DNA of 38,119 nt from an uncultured Burkholderiales bacterium (GCA_903844825.1 CAIMVC010000029.1:1-38119); one strand, 5' to 3'. Counted from the stretch's first letter, positions 7,971 to 19,010 are shown. Made by a program: numbers and translations. Notes: generated by a model from the sequence alone, not told the origin.

Positions 7971-8775
7971 TTAGCGCGAAGTCCAGCACCGCGGCCATCA
8001 TGCGCTGCAGGTGCGGTTGAATCTGCTGTACCCGTTCGGGCAGGTAGGCAAACGGCAGGCTCTCCTGCATGTACGAGCACTGCGTCAGCTCGAGCTGAAC
8101 CGCATGCACGCCTTGCGCCGGCTGGCCGTACTGGCGGGTGATGTGGCCGCCCTTGAAGCGGCCATTGAGCACCGCACTAAAACCGTCAGCGGCCTGGCCG
8201 ATGGCCAGCAGCGATTGCGCCAGCGCCGCGTCACAACTGGTGCCATCGGCATTGCCCAGATTGATGTCGGTGAGCTTGCCGTCAAAAAAGCGCGGCAGCA
8301 CCGAGCGGATCGAATGCGCGTCCCAGAGCACGACTTTTTCAAAACGCGAGCGCAGGCGCTGCAGTTCAGTCTGGAGCTGCTGGTGATAGGGCTGCCAGAT
8401 AGCTTCACGCCGCGCGTTGATTTCGGCCGCGTCGGGCAGGTCACCGGCGGCGTAGATCGGGGTCTTGTCGAAGGTGTCGACCGGGCACAAGCCGGTGGTG
8501 TCCTGCCCGGGGTAGAGGTTCTGGTTGTCCGGCGGGCGGTTCAGGTCGATCACATAGCGCGAATGCGTGGCCACCAACACCGAGGCGCCCATGGCCTTGG
8601 CAAAGTCGTAGAGGCGCGCCATATGCCAGTCGGTGTCGGGTACCTGCCGGGCCTCGGGGGTTAGGCGTGCCGCCAGCGCCGGTGGCAGATGGGTGCCGGC
8701 GTGCGGCATCGAAATCAGCAGCGGGCCTTGCCCCGGGTGGAAGGTGAAAGCGGGTTCGGTGGTGTGAAACATCAT
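7963..8775 (-). CDS. hutG: N-formylglutamate deformylase HutG
   Basis: The 270-residue last enzyme of the five-step histidine pathway, hydrolysing N-formylglutamate to glutamate and formate. The sequence matches the N-formylglutamate amidohydrolase family: PLLISMPHAGTHLP near the N-terminus carries a metal-binding His; DTDWHMARLYDFA, YVIDLNRPPDNQNLYPGQ and LWDAHSIRS are characteristic; and GHITRQYGQP...VQLELTQCSYM closes the active site. The ATG at 8775 overlaps the hutF stop (ATGA), so it is the last gene of the hut operon and translationally coupled. It makes the free formate that the neighbouring formate dehydrogenases can use. The stop codon lies inside the inverted repeat shared with the convergent fdsA unit. 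Confidence 0.94.
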   Translation of the reverse strand: MMFHTTEPAFTFHPGQGPLLISMPHAGTHLPPALAARLTPEARQVPDTDWHMARLYDFAKAMGASVLVATHSRYVIDLNRPPDNQNLYPGQDTTGLCPVDTFDKTPIYAAGDLPDAAEINARREAIWQPYHQQLQTELQRLRSRFEKVVLWDAHSIRSVLPRFFDGKLTDINLGNADGTSCDAALAQSLLAIGQAADGFSAVLNGRFKGGHITRQYGQPAQGVHAVQLELTQCSYMQESLPFAYLPERVQQIQPHLQRMMAAVLDFALSA

Positions 8776-10172
8776 GGGCTCAGAAGTAGCTGACGGGCTT
8801 GAATCAATCCGTTTTGCGGCGTGCGGCCCAGCGTGTGCTGGCCGCCGCGCACGCGCTGCTGCCCGCTCACCCAGACGGCTTCAATGGCCGAGCTGCGGTG
8901 GCTGGCAAAGACATGGGCCGCCAGCATGGCCGGCGCTGGCAGGCCCTGCAAAGCGGGATGAAGGGGTGACAGCATCAGGGCGTTGGCCTGCTGCCCGACC
9001 GCTAAGCCGGCCACGGGCAGACCGGTGGCCTGCGCGCCACCTTGCACCGCGGCCAGCATCAGCGCGGTGGCCGTGTCGCGCTGTGTGGCGGTGGCGCCCA
9101 CGTTGCGCTGCCGGCTGGCCAGGCGCTGGCTGTATTCGAGCAGCATCAATTCTTCGGCCGCGTTGACGCAGATGTGGCTGTCCGAGCCCAGGCCCCAGCG
9201 ACCGCCTGCGGCCTGCCAGGCCGGCCAGTCAAAAATGCCGTCGCCTAAATTGGCTTCGGTGCTGGGGCACAGGCCGGCGACAGCGCAGCTGGCGGCGGCG
9301 CGTCGGTATTCTTCGGCGTCCATGTGCGTAGCGTGGACCAGGCACCAGCGTGCATCGACCTCGGCATGGTCGAGCAGCCAGGCCACGGGCCGCTGCCCGC
9401 TCCAGGCCAGGCAGTCGCGCACTTCCTGCGCTTGCTCGGCAATGTGGATGTGAATGGGCGCGCCGGGGTCCAGGGCCTGCAGACCCGCCACGGCCAGGCG
9501 CAGCGCTTCGGGCGGTACGGCGCGCAGCGAATGCGGCGCCAGACCCAGCCGCGCACCCTGCGCGTCGCACGCTGGTTTGAGCGTCTCCAGCAGGCGCTGC
9601 AGGCTGTCGCTGGAACGCACAAAGCGCCGCTGGCCTTCGTTGGGGGGCAGGGCGCCAAAGCCGCTGCTTTGGTAGAGCACCGGCAGCAGCGTCAGCGCGA
9701 TGCCGGCCTGCCGGGCGGCGCTCAGCAGGGCCAGGCTCATTGCGGCGTCGCTGGCGTAGGGGCGGCCATCGCTTTGATGATGCACGTAGTGAAATTCGCA
9801 GACGCTGGTGTAGCCGGCTTCGAGCATCTCGACGTACAGCCCCAGCGCGATGGCCTCCAGCAGCTCGGGTGAGAGCCGCGCCGCAAAGCGGTACATCAGC
9901 GCACGCCAGGTCCAAAAGCTGTCATGCCCCGAGGCTGCTGTGTCGCTGCGCAGCTCGGTCAGCCCGGCCATGGCGCGCTGGAAGGCATGTGAATGCAAAT
10001 TGGGCAGACCCGGCAGCAGCGGCCCGCTGGCTTGCTCCACGCCGGGTGGCGCCAGAGTGTCGGCCTGGACATGCGTCAAAAAGCCTTCCGCATTCCATTG
10101 CAAGAGAACGCGGCTGGCCCAGCCGGTGGGCAGCAGTGCATCTTGCGCAAAGAGTTGCCCGGCGCTGTTCAT
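8772..10172 (-). CDS. hutF: Formimidoylglutamate deiminase HutF
   Basis: A 466-residue amidohydrolase-superfamily enzyme that converts N-formimino-glutamate to N-formylglutamate and ammonia. The binuclear-type metal site begins with LHSHAF (H60, H62); later ligands lie in [18 protein letters not shown] and LGSDSHIC. The sequence [15 protein letters not shown] and the [28 protein letters not shown] tail are typical of HutF. I chose ATG 10172, which forms an ATGA overlap with the hutI stop. An upstream in-frame ATG at 10187 would add five residues with no better ribosome site. The presence of hutF together with hutG, and not the one-step HutG or EgtD-like alternatives, means histidine is degraded by the five-step route that yields formate instead of formamide. 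Confidence 0.94.
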   Translation of the reverse strand: MNSAGQLFAQDALLPTGWASRVLLQWNAEGFLTHVQADTLAPPGVEQASGPLLPGLPNLHSHAFQRAMAGLTELRSDTAASGHDSFWTWRALMYRFAARLSPELLEAIALGLYVEMLEAGYTSVCEFHYVHHQSDGRPYASDAAMSLALLSAARQAGIALTLLPVLYQSSGFGALPPNEGQRRFVRSSDSLQRLLETLKPACDAQGARLGLAPHSLRAVPPEALRLAVAGLQALDPGAPIHIHIAEQAQEVRDCLAWSGQRPVAWLLDHAEVDARWCLVHATHMDAEEYRRAAASCAVAGLCPSTEANLGDGIFDWPAWQAAGGRWGLGSDSHICVNAAEELMLLEYSQRLASRQRNVGATATQRDTATALMLAAVQGGAQATGLPVAGLAVGQQANALMLSPLHPALQGLPAPAMLAAHVFASHRSSAIEAVWVSGQQRVRGGQHTLGRTPQNGLIQARQLLLSP

Positions 10173-11431
10173 GCGGCGCGGCCCCATGGCTGGTCGAGCC
10201 GCCCCTGCCGCACCACCGCCTTGACGGGGCGAGCACCCAGCCAGTAGGCCAGCTCGGCCTCATGGCGAACGTTCCACAGCACGAAGTTCGCGCTCTGGCC
10301 GACGGCAATCACGCCGTGCGATGCTTGCAGCCCGAGCGCCCGGGCGGCATGCCGCGTGACGCCCGCCAGCACTTCGGGCACGGTCAGCCTAAACAGCGTG
10401 CAGCCCATGTTCATCATCAGCAGCAGGCTCAGGCACGGGGAGGTGCCTGGGTTGTGGTCGGTCGCAATGGCCATGTCAACGCCGGCCGCGCGCAAGGCCT
10501 CGATGGGCGGCAGGTGGGTGTCGCGCAACGTGTAGTAGGCGCCGGGCAGCAGCACGGCCACCGTGCCGGCGGCGCGCATGGCCTCAATGCCGGCCGGCGA
10601 CAGGTGTTCAATGTGATCGCACGAGAGCGCGCCGTAGCGCGCCGCCAGCGCCGAACCACCCATGTCCGAGAGTTGTTCGGCGTGCAGCTTCACGGGCAGC
10701 CCCAGCGCTTGGGCGGCCTTGAACACCCGCTCCGTTTCTTCCAGAGAAAAAGCGATTTGCTCGCAAAACACATCGACCGCGTCAATCAGTTGCTCAGCCG
10801 CCAGGGCCGGCATCATGTCGCGGCAGACCAGGTCGATGTAGTCGCTGCTGCGCCCGGCGTATTCGGGCGGCAGGGCGTGGGCGCCCAAAAAGGTGGTTCG
10901 CACCGTCATGCCATAGTGCTGGCCCAGGCGCCGCGCCACGCGCAACTGTTTGCGTTCATGCGCTAGCGCCAAGCCATAGCCCGACTTGATTTCGATAGCA
11001 CAAACGCCTTCGGCCAGCAGCACTTCAAGCCGCTGGGCAGCGCTGGCAAAGAGTTCATCTTCGCTGGCTTGCCGCGTGGCCTGCACGGTCGAGACAATGC
11101 CGCCCCCGGCGCGTGCCACTTCTTCGTAGCTGGCGCCGGCCAGGCGCATGGCAAATTCGTTGGCGCGCAGCCCGGCATACACCAGATGCGTGTGGCAGTC
11201 GACAAGGCCCGGTGTGAGCAGCGCACCCCCGCCGTCAAAGCGCTGCAGGCCGGCGTAGCGCTCGGGCAGCGCGGCGCGCTGGCCAACCCAGGCGATCAGC
11301 CCGTGCTCGACGACCAGGCTGATGTCGCCTTCGCCTTCGTCGTCGCCAGCGTCGGCCAGCGCCTCACGCAGGGCGCCTGAGGCCGGGCGAAGGTCTTGCC
11401 AGACGCCGTCTGCAGGGATGGACAAAGTCAT
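10169..11431 (-). CDS. hutI: Imidazolonepropionase HutI
   Basis: A 420-residue amidohydrolase that opens 4-imidazolone-5-propanoate to N-formimino-glutamate, the third step of histidine catabolism. The metal-binding CHTHLVYAG motif has H80 and H82. [26 protein letters not shown], the CDHIEHLS strand and [11 protein letters not shown] with the catalytic Asp all match the family. ATG 11431 gives [11 protein letters not shown]; an earlier in-frame ATG (11479) would overlap hutD by 38 bases and adds a sequence without family resemblance. It lies 10 bases after hutD and shares an ATGA overlap with hutF, so it is mid-operon. Confidence 0.94.
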   Translation of the reverse strand: MTLSIPADGVWQDLRPASGALREALADAGDDEGEGDISLVVEHGLIAWVGQRAALPERYAGLQRFDGGGALLTPGLVDCHTHLVYAGLRANEFAMRLAGASYEEVARAGGGIVSTVQATRQASEDELFASAAQRLEVLLAEGVCAIEIKSGYGLALAHERKQLRVARRLGQHYGMTVRTTFLGAHALPPEYAGRSSDYIDLVCRDMMPALAAEQLIDAVDVFCEQIAFSLEETERVFKAAQALGLPVKLHAEQLSDMGGSALAARYGALSCDHIEHLSPAGIEAMRAAGTVAVLLPGAYYTLRDTHLPPIEALRAAGVDMAIATDHNPGTSPCLSLLLMMNMGCTLFRLTVPEVLAGVTRHAARALGLQASHGVIAVGQSANFVLWNVRHEAELAYWLGARPVKAVVRQGRLDQPWGRAA

Positions 11432-11441
11432 GGCGACGCTG

Positions 11442-12029
11442 TCAGAGCCAGTCGATCGCCACGGCCAGCAGCACCGCATCGGCGCCCTGCGGCGTGAGTT
11501 GCCTGGGGCTGCTCTCGCGGTCCCACCAGAGGCCCTCGTCGGCGCCGAGCAGGCGATTGCCCTCGGTAAGCACCGGCGACTGCAGTTGCCAGCGGCCGCT
11601 GATGCCCAGCAGCAGACCGGTGGCCGCGTCGAGCGTGAACTCGGCAGCGCGGAGGATGCTCACCCTGGCCTGGCAGACCTTGCGGCGCGTCATCACGTTG
11701 AAGTCGCGTGAGGCAGTGCCGAGCAGCTCGCTGCCCAGCGCTATATCACCGGCAAAGGCAAAAGGCTGCAGTGGTACATCCAGCCGGTGATCGACCTGCC
11801 CGTCATCGGAGCGCAGGTGGACGCCGCCGCCATCGAGCAGCGTGATGATCCGGTCCACGCCCGGGAAATTTGAAAACGGCCCAGGCGCTGCGATGCTGGC
11901 GATGCTGATGCGCCAGTCGAAGTCGCCCCGGCTCAGACCGGTCGGGCTGCAGGCGACCTCCTGCGTCACGCCGCCGCCATTTTTCCAGGGGATGGGGGTG
12001 AAGTCGCTGCAGTGAAAAAAAGTGCTCAT
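11442..12029 (-). CDS. hutD: HutD/Ves family cupin protein
   Basis: A 195-residue HutD (Ves) family protein. The N-terminal [17 protein letters not shown] and [32 protein letters not shown] are the conserved family core, a double-stranded beta-helix (cupin) fold. No metal triad characteristic of an enzyme is obvious. In Pseudomonas HutD has been proposed to bind formylglutamate and set an upper limit on hut operon expression; the exact mechanism is not settled. It sits between hutU and hutI, 51 bases after hutU and 10 before hutI, in the expected hut order. The spacer 12030-12080 holds a short GTTCTGG triplication of no evident role. Confidence 0.88.
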   Translation of the reverse strand: MSTFFHCSDFTPIPWKNGGGVTQEVACSPTGLSRGDFDWRISIASIAAPGPFSNFPGVDRIITLLDGGGVHLRSDDGQVDHRLDVPLQPFAFAGDIALGSELLGTASRDFNVMTRRKVCQARVSILRAAEFTLDAATGLLLGISGRWQLQSPVLTEGNRLLGADEGLWWDRESSPRQLTPQGADAVLLAVAIDWL

Positions 12030-12080
12030 GGCGGGTGCTACCAGTGGAGGTGTTCGGGTTCTGGGGTTCTGGAGTTCTGC

Positions 12081-13802
12081 TTACTTGATCATGGGCAGTT
12101 TGAGCCCCTGTTTTTTGCTCGTTTCAATGGCTAGATCGTAGCCGGCGTCGGCGTGGCGCATGACGCCCGAGCCTGAGTCATTGACGAGCACCCGCGCCAG
12201 CCGTTCGGCGGCGGCGTCGGTGCCGTCGGCCACGATCACCATGCCGGCGTGTTGCGAGTAGCCCATGCCGACACCGCCGCCGTGGTGCAGGCTGACCCAG
12301 GTGGCGCCGCCGGCGGTGTTGAGCAGGGCGTTGAGCAGCGGCCAGTCGGAGACCGCGTCGGTGCCGTCTTTCATGCTCTCGGTTTCGCGGTTCGGGCTGG
12401 CCACGGAGCCGGTGTCGAGGTGGTCGCGGCCTATCACGATGGGCGCCTTGAGCTCGCCGCTTTTAACCATCGCGTTAAAAGCCAGTCCGGCCTTGTCGCG
12501 CTCGCCCAGACCGAGCCAGCAGATGCGTGCCGGCAGGCCCTGGAAAGCGATACGTTCGCGGGCCATGTCGAGCCAGCGGATCATGGCCTTGTTCTCGGGA
12601 AACAGTTCCTTGAGTTTGGCATCGGTCTTGTAAATGTCCTCCGGGTCGCCCGACAGCGCCACCCAGCGAAACGGACCCTTGCCCTCGCAAAACAGCGGGC
12701 GGATATAGGCCGGCACGAAGCCGGGGAAATCAAAGGCGTTCTTCACGCCGTGATCAAAGGCGACCTGCCGGATGTTGTTGCCGTAGTCCACCGTTGGAAT
12801 ACCCAGGGCCTGAAAGTCCAGCATGGCTTGCACCTGCGCGGCGCAAGACGCTTGCGCTGCGGCCTGCAGGCTGGCGTGTTGCGCCGGGTCGCGCTGGGCG
12901 GCGCGCCACTGCGCCACGCTCCAGCCGGCGGGCAGGTAGCCGTTGATGAGGTCATGCGCGGAGGTCTGGTCGGTCACCAGGTCGGGCCGTATGCCGCCGG
13001 CGCGCGCGCGGCGCAGCAGCTCGGGCAGCACCTCGGCGGCATTGCCCAGCAGAGCGATCGACACCACTTCACGGGCCCGCGTGTGTTGCTCAATGAGGGC
13101 CAGGGCCTCGTCGATGTCTTTGGCCTGCTTGTCGACGTAGCGGGTGCGCAGCCGAAAATCGATGCTCGACTGCTGGCATTCGATGTTGAGCGAGACGGCG
13201 CCGGCCAGCGTGGCGGCCAGCGGCTGTGCGCCGCCCATGCCGCCTAAGCCGGAGGTCAGAATCCATTTGCCGGCCCAGCTGCCCTGGTAGTGCTGGCGCC
13301 CGGCTTCGACAAAGGTTTCGAAGGTGCCTTGCACGATGCCCTGGCTGCCGATGTAGATCCAGCTGCCAGCTGTCATCTGGCCGTACATGTTCAAGCCCTT
13401 GCGGTCGAGCTCGTTGAAGTGCTCCCAATTGGCCCACTTGGGCACCAGGTTGGAGTTGGCGATCAGCACGCGCGGCGCGTTCTGGTGGGTCTTGAATACG
13501 CCCACCGGCTTGCCAGACTGCACCAGCAGGGTTTCGTCGTCGTTGAGCTCTTTGAGTGAGGCCAGGATCTGGTCAAAACAGGCCCAATTGCGGGCCGCGC
13601 GGCCAATCCCGCCATAGACGACCAGGTTCTTCGGGTCTTCGGCGACTTCGGCGTCCAGGTTGTTTTGCAGCATGCGGTAAGCCGCTTCGGTCAGCCAGCT
13701 CTTGCAGTTGAGCTGGCTGCCGCGCGGTGCACGGATCACTCGGCTGGCGTCGTAGCGGGGGTCGGTGTCTGGCGTGAGGGTGATGGGGTCGGGGGCGTTC
13801 AT
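12081..13802 (-). CDS. hutU: Urocanate hydratase HutU
   Basis: A 573-residue NAD+-containing urocanase that hydrates urocanate to imidazolonepropionate. The N-terminus [15 protein letters not shown] and [20 protein letters not shown], the NAD-binding region [18 protein letters not shown], and [19 protein letters not shown] end (written here [14 protein letters not shown]) are diagnostic; [19 protein letters not shown] near the C-terminus is the urocanase signature. ATG 13802 has AAGGA eight bases upstream and gives the normal MNAPDP start; the longer in-frame extension upstream would almost reach hutH and lacks homology. It is 50 bases after hutH, in the same operon. The length is close to the family norm of about 560. 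Confidence 0.95.
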   Translation of the reverse strand: MNAPDPITLTPDTDPRYDASRVIRAPRGSQLNCKSWLTEAAYRMLQNNLDAEVAEDPKNLVVYGGIGRAARNWACFDQILASLKELNDDETLLVQSGKPVGVFKTHQNAPRVLIANSNLVPKWANWEHFNELDRKGLNMYGQMTAGSWIYIGSQGIVQGTFETFVEAGRQHYQGSWAGKWILTSGLGGMGGAQPLAATLAGAVSLNIECQQSSIDFRLRTRYVDKQAKDIDEALALIEQHTRAREVVSIALLGNAAEVLPELLRRARAGGIRPDLVTDQTSAHDLINGYLPAGWSVAQWRAAQRDPAQHASLQAAAQASCAAQVQAMLDFQALGIPTVDYGNNIRQVAFDHGVKNAFDFPGFVPAYIRPLFCEGKGPFRWVALSGDPEDIYKTDAKLKELFPENKAMIRWLDMARERIAFQGLPARICWLGLGERDKAGLAFNAMVKSGELKAPIVIGRDHLDTGSVASPNRETESMKDGTDAVSDWPLLNALLNTAGGATWVSLHHGGGVGMGYSQHAGMVIVADGTDAAAERLARVLVNDSGSGVMRHADAGYDLAIETSKKQGLKLPMIK

Positions 13803-13852
13803 CGCAGTGTCCTTGGGTGGTCGGTCTGGCGGGTCGTTGTGGAAACTGGGGT

Positions 13853-15427
13853 TCAGAGGCGGCTTGGCAAGAGCCTCAGCAGGGGCGCTGGCAGGTCGGC
13901 TTGCCAGGCCCACTGGCGCATGGCTTCGATGTCGCTGGCCAGGAAGCGGTCCCGCGCCAGAAAGGCCACGCGCTCACGCACACGCAGTAGCGCCTGTTCG
14001 ATGGCCGCTGAGCTTTTGAGCGCGCCAGAGCCGAGCTCGCGCTTGAGCTCAATGCCCTGCGCGGCGGCCATGGCTTCAATGCCGACGACCACCGCCGTGT
14101 TGTTGGCCATGTCGGCGAGCCGGCGCGCGGCGAAGGTGGCCATCGACACATGGTCTTCCTGGTTGGCCGAGGTCGGCAGGCTGTCCACGCTGGCCGGGTG
14201 GGCCAGCGACTTGTTTTCCGAGGCCAGTGCGGCGGCGGTGACCTGCGCGATCATGAAGCCCGAATTCAGGCCGCCATCCCGCACCAGAAACGGCGGCAGG
14301 CCCGACAGGTTGCTGTCGAGCAACAGCGCCAGACGCCGCTCGCTGATGGCGCCGATCTCGCTGATCGCCAGGGCCAGGATGTCGGCCGCAAACGCCACCG
14401 GCTCTGCGTGGAAGTTGCCCCCTGAAATAACCTCGCCCGTGTCGGTAAACACCAGGGGATTGTCAGAGCTGGCGTTGGCCTCGATCTGCAGCACGCGCGC
14501 TGCATGCGTGAGGTTGTCCAGGCAGGCGCCCAGCACTTGCGGAATGCAGCGAATCGAGTAAGGGTCTTGCACGCGGCCGCAGTGGGCATGCGAGCTGACG
14601 ATGTCGCTGCCGCCCAGCAGCGCGCGCATGGCTGCGGCCACCGCGATCTGACCGGGCTGGCCGCGGGCGTCGTGGATGCGGGCGTCAAAGGGTTTGACCG
14701 AACCCTGAATCGCTTCGAGCGACAGAGCTCCCGACAGCAGGCTGGCCGCCAGCAGGTTTTCGGCGGCAAAAAGGCCCGCCAGTGCCAGCGCGGTGGATAC
14801 CTGGGTGCCGTTGAGCAGCGCCAGGCCTTCCTTGGGGCCGAGCACAAATGGAGTCAGGCCAATGCGCTGCATGGCGTCTGCGCCGCTGATCACCTCGCCC
14901 TGCTGCGTGCTGACCTGGCCTTCCCCGATCAGCACGCAGGCCAGGTGCGCCAGCGGTGCCAGGTCGCCCGAGGCGCCGACCGAGCCCTTGGCCGGGATGA
15001 CCGGCAGCAAGCCAGCGTTGCACAGTTGCAGCAGGGCGTCGGCGATGGCCGGTCGGATCCCCGAGTGGCCGCGCGCCAGGCTGATGGCTTTGGTCGCCAG
15101 GACCAGTCGCACCACGGGGCGCGCCAGGGGCTCGCCCGTGCCTACGCTGTGCGAGAGCACTAAATTGCGCTGCAACTGGGCCAGGTGCTCCGCGCCTATG
15201 CGGGTGCTGGCCAGCTTGCCAAATCCGGTGTTGATGCCGTAGACCACCTGGCCACTGACGACGATGTCGGCAACCACGGCCAGGGCCTCGGACATGGCGG
15301 GGTAGACCGCCGGGTCCAGCGACAAGTGGACGTCGGTTTCGTGAATTTTTCGCAGCCAGGCCAGACTCACCTGACCCGGCGTGAGGACAAGGGATTCCAG
15401 GTTCGCGGCTGGTGCAGTGGTGGTCAT
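13853..15427 (-). CDS. hutH: Histidine ammonia-lyase HutH
   Basis: A 524-residue first enzyme of histidine catabolism, deaminating L-histidine to trans-urocanate and ammonia. The residues that cyclise to the MIO electrophile are A152-S153-G154 in [29 protein letters not shown] (Y63 the catalytic base candidate), [16 protein letters not shown] and [15 protein letters not shown] confirm HAL over phenylalanine lyase; the latter two enzymes share a fold but differ in the His-binding region. The start ATG 15427 yields [13 protein letters not shown]. It is 73 bases downstream of hutC in the same direction. No separate palindromic operator is visible in that gap, so transcription probably enters from the far promoter at 19.0 kb. 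Confidence 0.95.
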   Translation of the reverse strand: MTTTAPAANLESLVLTPGQVSLAWLRKIHETDVHLSLDPAVYPAMSEALAVVADIVVSGQVVYGINTGFGKLASTRIGAEHLAQLQRNLVLSHSVGTGEPLARPVVRLVLATKAISLARGHSGIRPAIADALLQLCNAGLLPVIPAKGSVGASGDLAPLAHLACVLIGEGQVSTQQGEVISGADAMQRIGLTPFVLGPKEGLALLNGTQVSTALALAGLFAAENLLAASLLSGALSLEAIQGSVKPFDARIHDARGQPGQIAVAAAMRALLGGSDIVSSHAHCGRVQDPYSIRCIPQVLGACLDNLTHAARVLQIEANASSDNPLVFTDTGEVISGGNFHAEPVAFAADILALAISEIGAISERRLALLLDSNLSGLPPFLVRDGGLNSGFMIAQVTAAALASENKSLAHPASVDSLPTSANQEDHVSMATFAARRLADMANNTAVVVGIEAMAAAQGIELKRELGSGALKSSAAIEQALLRVRERVAFLARDRFLASDIEAMRQWAWQADLPAPLLRLLPSRL

Positions 15428-15500
15428 GACTTGAAGTGGACGGTCGGATGGATCAGTGAAGGGGAGGGGGCGAAGGGGTGGTCCCGGCCTGCGGCTGCGC

Positions 15501-16289
15501 TTAAAGGTTCGTATTGCCGTCGACCCGAAAGCGGCTGCCCAGCCGGTAGCGCGAGGAAGGGTGCAGGCAGCGCACCCAGGTCACGGGGACCTGGCGCGTC
15601 CAGGTGCGGCGTGTCAGCAGCAGGCAGGGCTCGGTCGCTGGCATGGAGAGCTGGTGCGCCTGTTCCGGGCTTGGCAGCACGGCGTCGACCAGGTGCTCGA
15701 TCTCGTCGAAGGGAACGTGCCGCACCAGGTACTCGCTGGGCGGGGTGCCCGACAAGTCCTGCGCCAGAAAATCCGGCACGGCGCTGGGGTTGACGAAGCG
15801 GTCTTCGAGTTGCACGGGAACGCCGTTTTCGAGGTGCAGGCACAGGCTGTGAAACACCGACTCGCCGGCACGCAGGCCCAGCCAGGCGGCCACGTCGGTA
15901 GAGGCGGCGATGCGCTCGGCGTTCAGCAAGGTGTAGCCGTAACTGTGCCCGCGGGTGCGGATCTCGCTGGCGATGTTGGCGATTTGCAGCAAGGTCGACT
16001 GCGGCTTGTTCTCGGCCACAAAGCTGCCCACGCCGGCTTGCCGCACGATGCGCCCCTGCTCGACCAAGTCGCGCAGGGCGCGGTTAGCCGTCATGCGCGA
16101 GATGCCGAACTGCGTGACCAAATCGTGTTCCGAGGGCAGGCGATGACCCGCCGGCCAGGAGCCGTCCTGGATCTTGCGGGTAATGAATTCCTTGACCTGC
16201 TCGTACAGCGCCAGCGTCGGGCTTGCCGTTTTAGCGGGGTCGGTGCTTCGTTCGCCAGAACTGGCTTTGCCAAGGGTCGCGGCGTTCAT
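15501..16289 (-). CDS. hutC: Histidine utilization repressor HutC (GntR family)
   Basis: A 262-residue GntR/HutC transcription factor. Residues about 28-95 form the winged helix-turn-helix: [30 protein letters not shown], then [17 protein letters not shown] and GVGSFVAE. Residues about 105-250 form the UTRA (chorismate-lyase-like) ligand domain with [12 protein letters not shown] and [17 protein letters not shown], matching HutC, whose known inducer is urocanate. It is inside the operon it presumably represses, after the ABC transporter genes and before hutH, giving negative autoregulation. The predicted operator is the palindrome at 19011-19024. Its start ATG at 16289 lies 25 bases after the ATPase stop. 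Confidence 0.93.
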   Translation of the reverse strand: MNAATLGKASSGERSTDPAKTASPTLALYEQVKEFITRKIQDGSWPAGHRLPSEHDLVTQFGISRMTANRALRDLVEQGRIVRQAGVGSFVAENKPQSTLLQIANIASEIRTRGHSYGYTLLNAERIAASTDVAAWLGLRAGESVFHSLCLHLENGVPVQLEDRFVNPSAVPDFLAQDLSGTPPSEYLVRHVPFDEIEHLVDAVLPSPEQAHQLSMPATEPCLLLTRRTWTRQVPVTWVRCLHPSSRYRLGSRFRVDGNTNL

Positions 16290-16314
16290 GACGTGCTGCC
16301 AGATGAGGGGGGTG

Positions 16315-17097
16315 TCAATGCGCAGACGTGGCCATGGATTCGGCGCGAATTTCTTCGGTCAGTCTGGCCTTGAGGGCCATGAATTCTGGCGAGGTCTTGA
16401 TCGTGTAGTGGCGCGGGTGCGGAAAATCGACCGCGATTTCGGTTTTGATCCGGCCTGGCCGGGCGCTGAAAACCGCCACGCGGTTGGCCATAAAGATAGC
16501 CTCGTCGATGTCGTGCGTCACAAACAGCACAGTCTTGCGCGCCGACTCCCAGATGCCCAGCAGCAGTTCCTGCATGAGCACGCGGGTCTGGTTGTCGAGT
16601 GCGCCAAAGGGCTCATCGAGCAGCAGCATCTTGGGGTCATTGGCCAGGGCGCGGGCAATCGCCGTGCGCTGCTGCATGCCGCCCGAGAGCTGTTTGGGAA
16701 AGTGCTTCTCAAAGCCGCGCAGGCCGACCTTAGCAATGAAAAATTCGCTGCGCTCTTGTTGGTCGACCTCGCTCATGCCGCGTTCGCGCAGACCAAAGCG
16801 GATATTTTGTTCAATGGTCAGCCATGGAAACAGGGTGTAGCTCTGGAACACCACGCCGCGGTCGGCACCGGGGCCTTCGATGGTCTGGCCGTCGAGCAGC
16901 ACCTGGCCACTGCTGGGAAAATCCAGGCCGGCGACGATGCGCAGCAGCGTCGATTTGCCGCAGCCAGAGGGGCCGAGGATGGTGACAAAGTCGTTTTCCT
17001 GCACGTCAAAATCAATCGGCAGCAAGGCCTGCGTTTGCTGGCCCCGGGTGCCGCTGAAGGTGCGGGTCACGCCTTGAATCGAGAGTTGCTTGTTCAC
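16315..17097 (-). CDS. ABC transporter ATPase, nitrate/sulfonate/taurine (SsuB/TauB) type, in hut operon
   Basis: A 260-residue nucleotide-binding subunit. Walker A is GPSGCGKST (42-50), the Q-loop is FQSYTLFPW (from 84), the ABC signature is LSGGMQQR (137-144), Walker B is [12 protein letters not shown] (157-168), and the H-loop is [12 protein letters not shown] after the Q-loop and the length are typical of the SsuB/TauB/NrtD group. The GTG at 17097 overlaps the permease stop as GTGA and is the only start giving a clean N-terminus; upstream in-frame sequence is permease DNA read in another frame. It powers uptake by the permease and binding protein just upstream and is followed by hutC. Confidence 0.92.
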   Translation of the reverse strand: MNKQLSIQGVTRTFSGTRGQQTQALLPIDFDVQENDFVTILGPSGCGKSTLLRIVAGLDFPSSGQVLLDGQTIEGPGADRGVVFQSYTLFPWLTIEQNIRFGLRERGMSEVDQQERSEFFIAKVGLRGFEKHFPKQLSGGMQQRTAIARALANDPKMLLLDEPFGALDNQTRVLMQELLLGIWESARKTVLFVTHDIDEAIFMANRVAVFSARPGRIKTEIAVDFPHPRHYTIKTSPEFMALKARLTEEIRAESMATSAH

Positions 17098-17942
17098 AGC
17101 GTGCTCCAGGCAAAAACGCGGCGATTGATCAGTTTGAAGGCGAGGTCCGAGACCAGGCCGATGACGCCGATGATGATGATGCCGAAGATGATCTGCCCGG
17201 TGTTGAGCAGCGCCTGGCTGTCGGTGATCATGTGGCCAATGCCCGAGGACGAGCCGATCAACTCGGCGACGATCACATAGGTCCAAGCCCAGCCCAGCAC
17301 CAGCCGCAGCGTCTCGGCAATGCCGGGGGCGGCGCCCGGAATCAGCACCCGCCTGACGATGCCGCTGCTGCTGGCGCCCAGCGTGTAGGCCGCCTCCACC
17401 AGATCGCGCCGGGCGCCGCCGACGATGACTGCAACCATCAGGATGATCTGGAACACCGAGCCAATAAAAATCACCAGCAGTTTTTGCGCTTCGCCCAGGC
17501 CGGCCCAGAGAATCAGCAAGGGGATAAAAGCCGAGGCCGGCAGGTAGCGGCAAAAAGAGACAAAGGGTTCGAGAAAAGCCTCGACCGGTTTGTAGGCGCC
17601 CATGGCAATGCCCAGTGGCACGGCGACGACGGCGGCCATCAAAAAGCCGCCGAAGACACGCCAGACAGTCATGCCGATGTCGTGGATGAAATTGAACTCG
17701 GTAAAGAGCAGCAGGCCTTCCTGAACCATGGTGACCGGGCTGGCCAGAAAGGTCGGCGAGACATAGCCGCCCAGGGTAAAAAAGGCCCAGGTCAGGACGA
17801 ACAAAATAAAGAATCCGACACCCAGCATCCAGCGCGCCCGGGCGCTGACAGGCTCTAAAGGGGTGAACGCCTGACGCCGGCGCGGCCGGGTTTGCGCCGC
17901 CGCCAGAGGCGCCGGTTCGCGAAGGCTGGGTGTCGGTTCCAT
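17094..17942 (-). CDS. ABC transporter permease, SsuC/TauC type, in hut operon
   Basis: A 282-residue inner-membrane subunit. A charged, Arg/Pro-rich N-terminal tail (about 35 residues) is followed by a first hydrophobic segment (GVGFFILFVLTWAFFTLGG). The remainder contains further membrane segments around IGMTVWRVFGGFLMAAVVAVPLG, AFIPLLILWAGLGEAQKLLVIFIGSVF and QIIFGIIIIGVIGLVSDLAF. The cytoplasmic EAA loop is DLVEAAYTLGASSSGIVRRVLIPGAAPGI, which contacts the ATPase. It belongs to the BPD_transp_1 family of nitrate/sulfonate importers. ATG 17942 is immediately preceded by an in-frame GTG at 17945; either may be used. It is 15 bases after the binding-protein stop. The substrate is not visible in the sequence. 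Confidence 0.92.
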   Translation of the reverse strand: MEPTPSLREPAPLAAAQTRPRRRQAFTPLEPVSARARWMLGVGFFILFVLTWAFFTLGGYVSPTFLASPVTMVQEGLLLFTEFNFIHDIGMTVWRVFGGFLMAAVVAVPLGIAMGAYKPVEAFLEPFVSFCRYLPASAFIPLLILWAGLGEAQKLLVIFIGSVFQIILMVAVIVGGARRDLVEAAYTLGASSSGIVRRVLIPGAAPGIAETLRLVLGWAWTYVIVAELIGSSSGIGHMITDSQALLNTGQIIFGIIIIGVIGLVSDLAFKLINRRVFAWSTL

Positions 17943-17957
17943 CACGCTGGCCTTGGC

Positions 17958-18926
17958 TTACTTGATGAAGCTGGCGTCAAAGGTCGCCGCCAGGTCAGCG
18001 GGCGCCTTGCGGATCACGCCGGACTCCAGCAAGATGGGCACGGCGTCTTTCATGAACTGGGTCAGTTCAGCGGCGAAGAACTGCTGGTTCGCAGCCTTGT
18101 CCTGCCAGCGCAGATAAGCCGATGACTTGGCAAATTGCTCGCCGCTTTGCTTGACTGCAGCGCCCATGATCTCGTTGGATTTGGCCGGCTCGGCCTTGAT
18201 CATGTCGAGGGCGTCAAAGTAGGACTTGGTCAGCGCCTGCGCGGCCTTGGCGTTGGCCTTGAGCCAAGTCGGAGCGCAGCCGACGGTGTCCATGACCATC
18301 GGGTAGTCCAGTGTGGTGGCCAGAATCTTGCCGGCCTGCGGGTTGGCGCGAACCAGCGAAAGGTAGGGCTCGTAGCTCATGGCGCCGTCGTTCTGGCCGG
18401 CCACGAACGCCTGTGCGGCGGGCTGTGGCTCGAGCGACACCAGCTTGACGTCCTTGAGCGTCATGCCGTTCTTGTTGAGCATCCAGGCCAGGCCAAAGTA
18501 GGGCGCGGTGCCGGGTGCGCTCACACCGATGGCCTTGCCCTTGAGGTCGGCAAAACTCTTGATGTCGTTGCGCACGGCCAGGCCGTCGGCGCCGTAAGAC
18601 TTGTCCATCTGGAAGATCTGCACGATGGGCACGCCGTTGGCGTTCCAGGCCACATGCGTCTCCACCGTGGTGGCGGCGCACTGAATGGCGTTGGCAGCCA
18701 GGGCCAGGTGACGGTCTTTTTGCGGAATCATCTTGATTTCCACGTCGAGGCCGTTTTTCTTGAAAATGCCCGCCTTGTCGGCCAGCGTCAGCGGCGCAAA
18801 GCCGGTCCAGCCGGACATGCCCAGCGTGATCTTGGTTTCTTGCGCGGCGGCCGGTGCGCTCAGCCCGGCCAGGCAAGCACTTGCGATCACCAGTGCGCTT
18901 GTCTTTTTCAGATATTTCATGCCCAT
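17958..18926 (-). CDS. ABC transporter substrate-binding protein, NitT/TauT (SsuA-like) type, first gene of hut operon
   Basis: A 322-residue periplasmic receptor. A signal peptide (KYLKKTSALVIASACLAGLSAPAAA) is cleaved around residue 28 before QETK. The mature chain has ITLGMSGWTGFAPLTLADKAGIFKKNGLDVEI, the standard NMT1/SsuA-like start, followed by VGVSAPGTAPYF-type ligand loop (here IGVSAPGTAPYFGLAW) and FVAGQNDGAMSYEPYLSL. ATG 18926 was chosen because GGAG lies six bases upstream. The gene is next to the predicted HutC operator and reads directly into permease, ATPase and hutC. So the most economical ligand is histidine, urocanate or a related imidazole compound, not taurine or nitrate. 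This is inferred from context only. Confidence 0.9.
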   Translation of the reverse strand: MGMKYLKKTSALVIASACLAGLSAPAAAQETKITLGMSGWTGFAPLTLADKAGIFKKNGLDVEIKMIPQKDRHLALAANAIQCAATTVETHVAWNANGVPIVQIFQMDKSYGADGLAVRNDIKSFADLKGKAIGVSAPGTAPYFGLAWMLNKNGMTLKDVKLVSLEPQPAAQAFVAGQNDGAMSYEPYLSLVRANPQAGKILATTLDYPMVMDTVGCAPTWLKANAKAAQALTKSYFDALDMIKAEPAKSNEIMGAAVKQSGEQFAKSSAYLRWQDKAANQQFFAAELTQFMKDAVPILLESGVIRKAPADLAATFDASFIK

Positions 18927-19010
18927 CACATACTCCGGTCAGTTAAAGAGTGGATAACTTCCAGGAAGCTGTGTGCGGCCTGGTCAGTCGATTTTGTCTT
19001 TGAGTCCAAA

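Noticed and set aside
15428..15500. Internal promoter/operator before hutH
   Set aside because: No HutC-like palindrome or paired promoter hexamers seen in this 73-bp gap.
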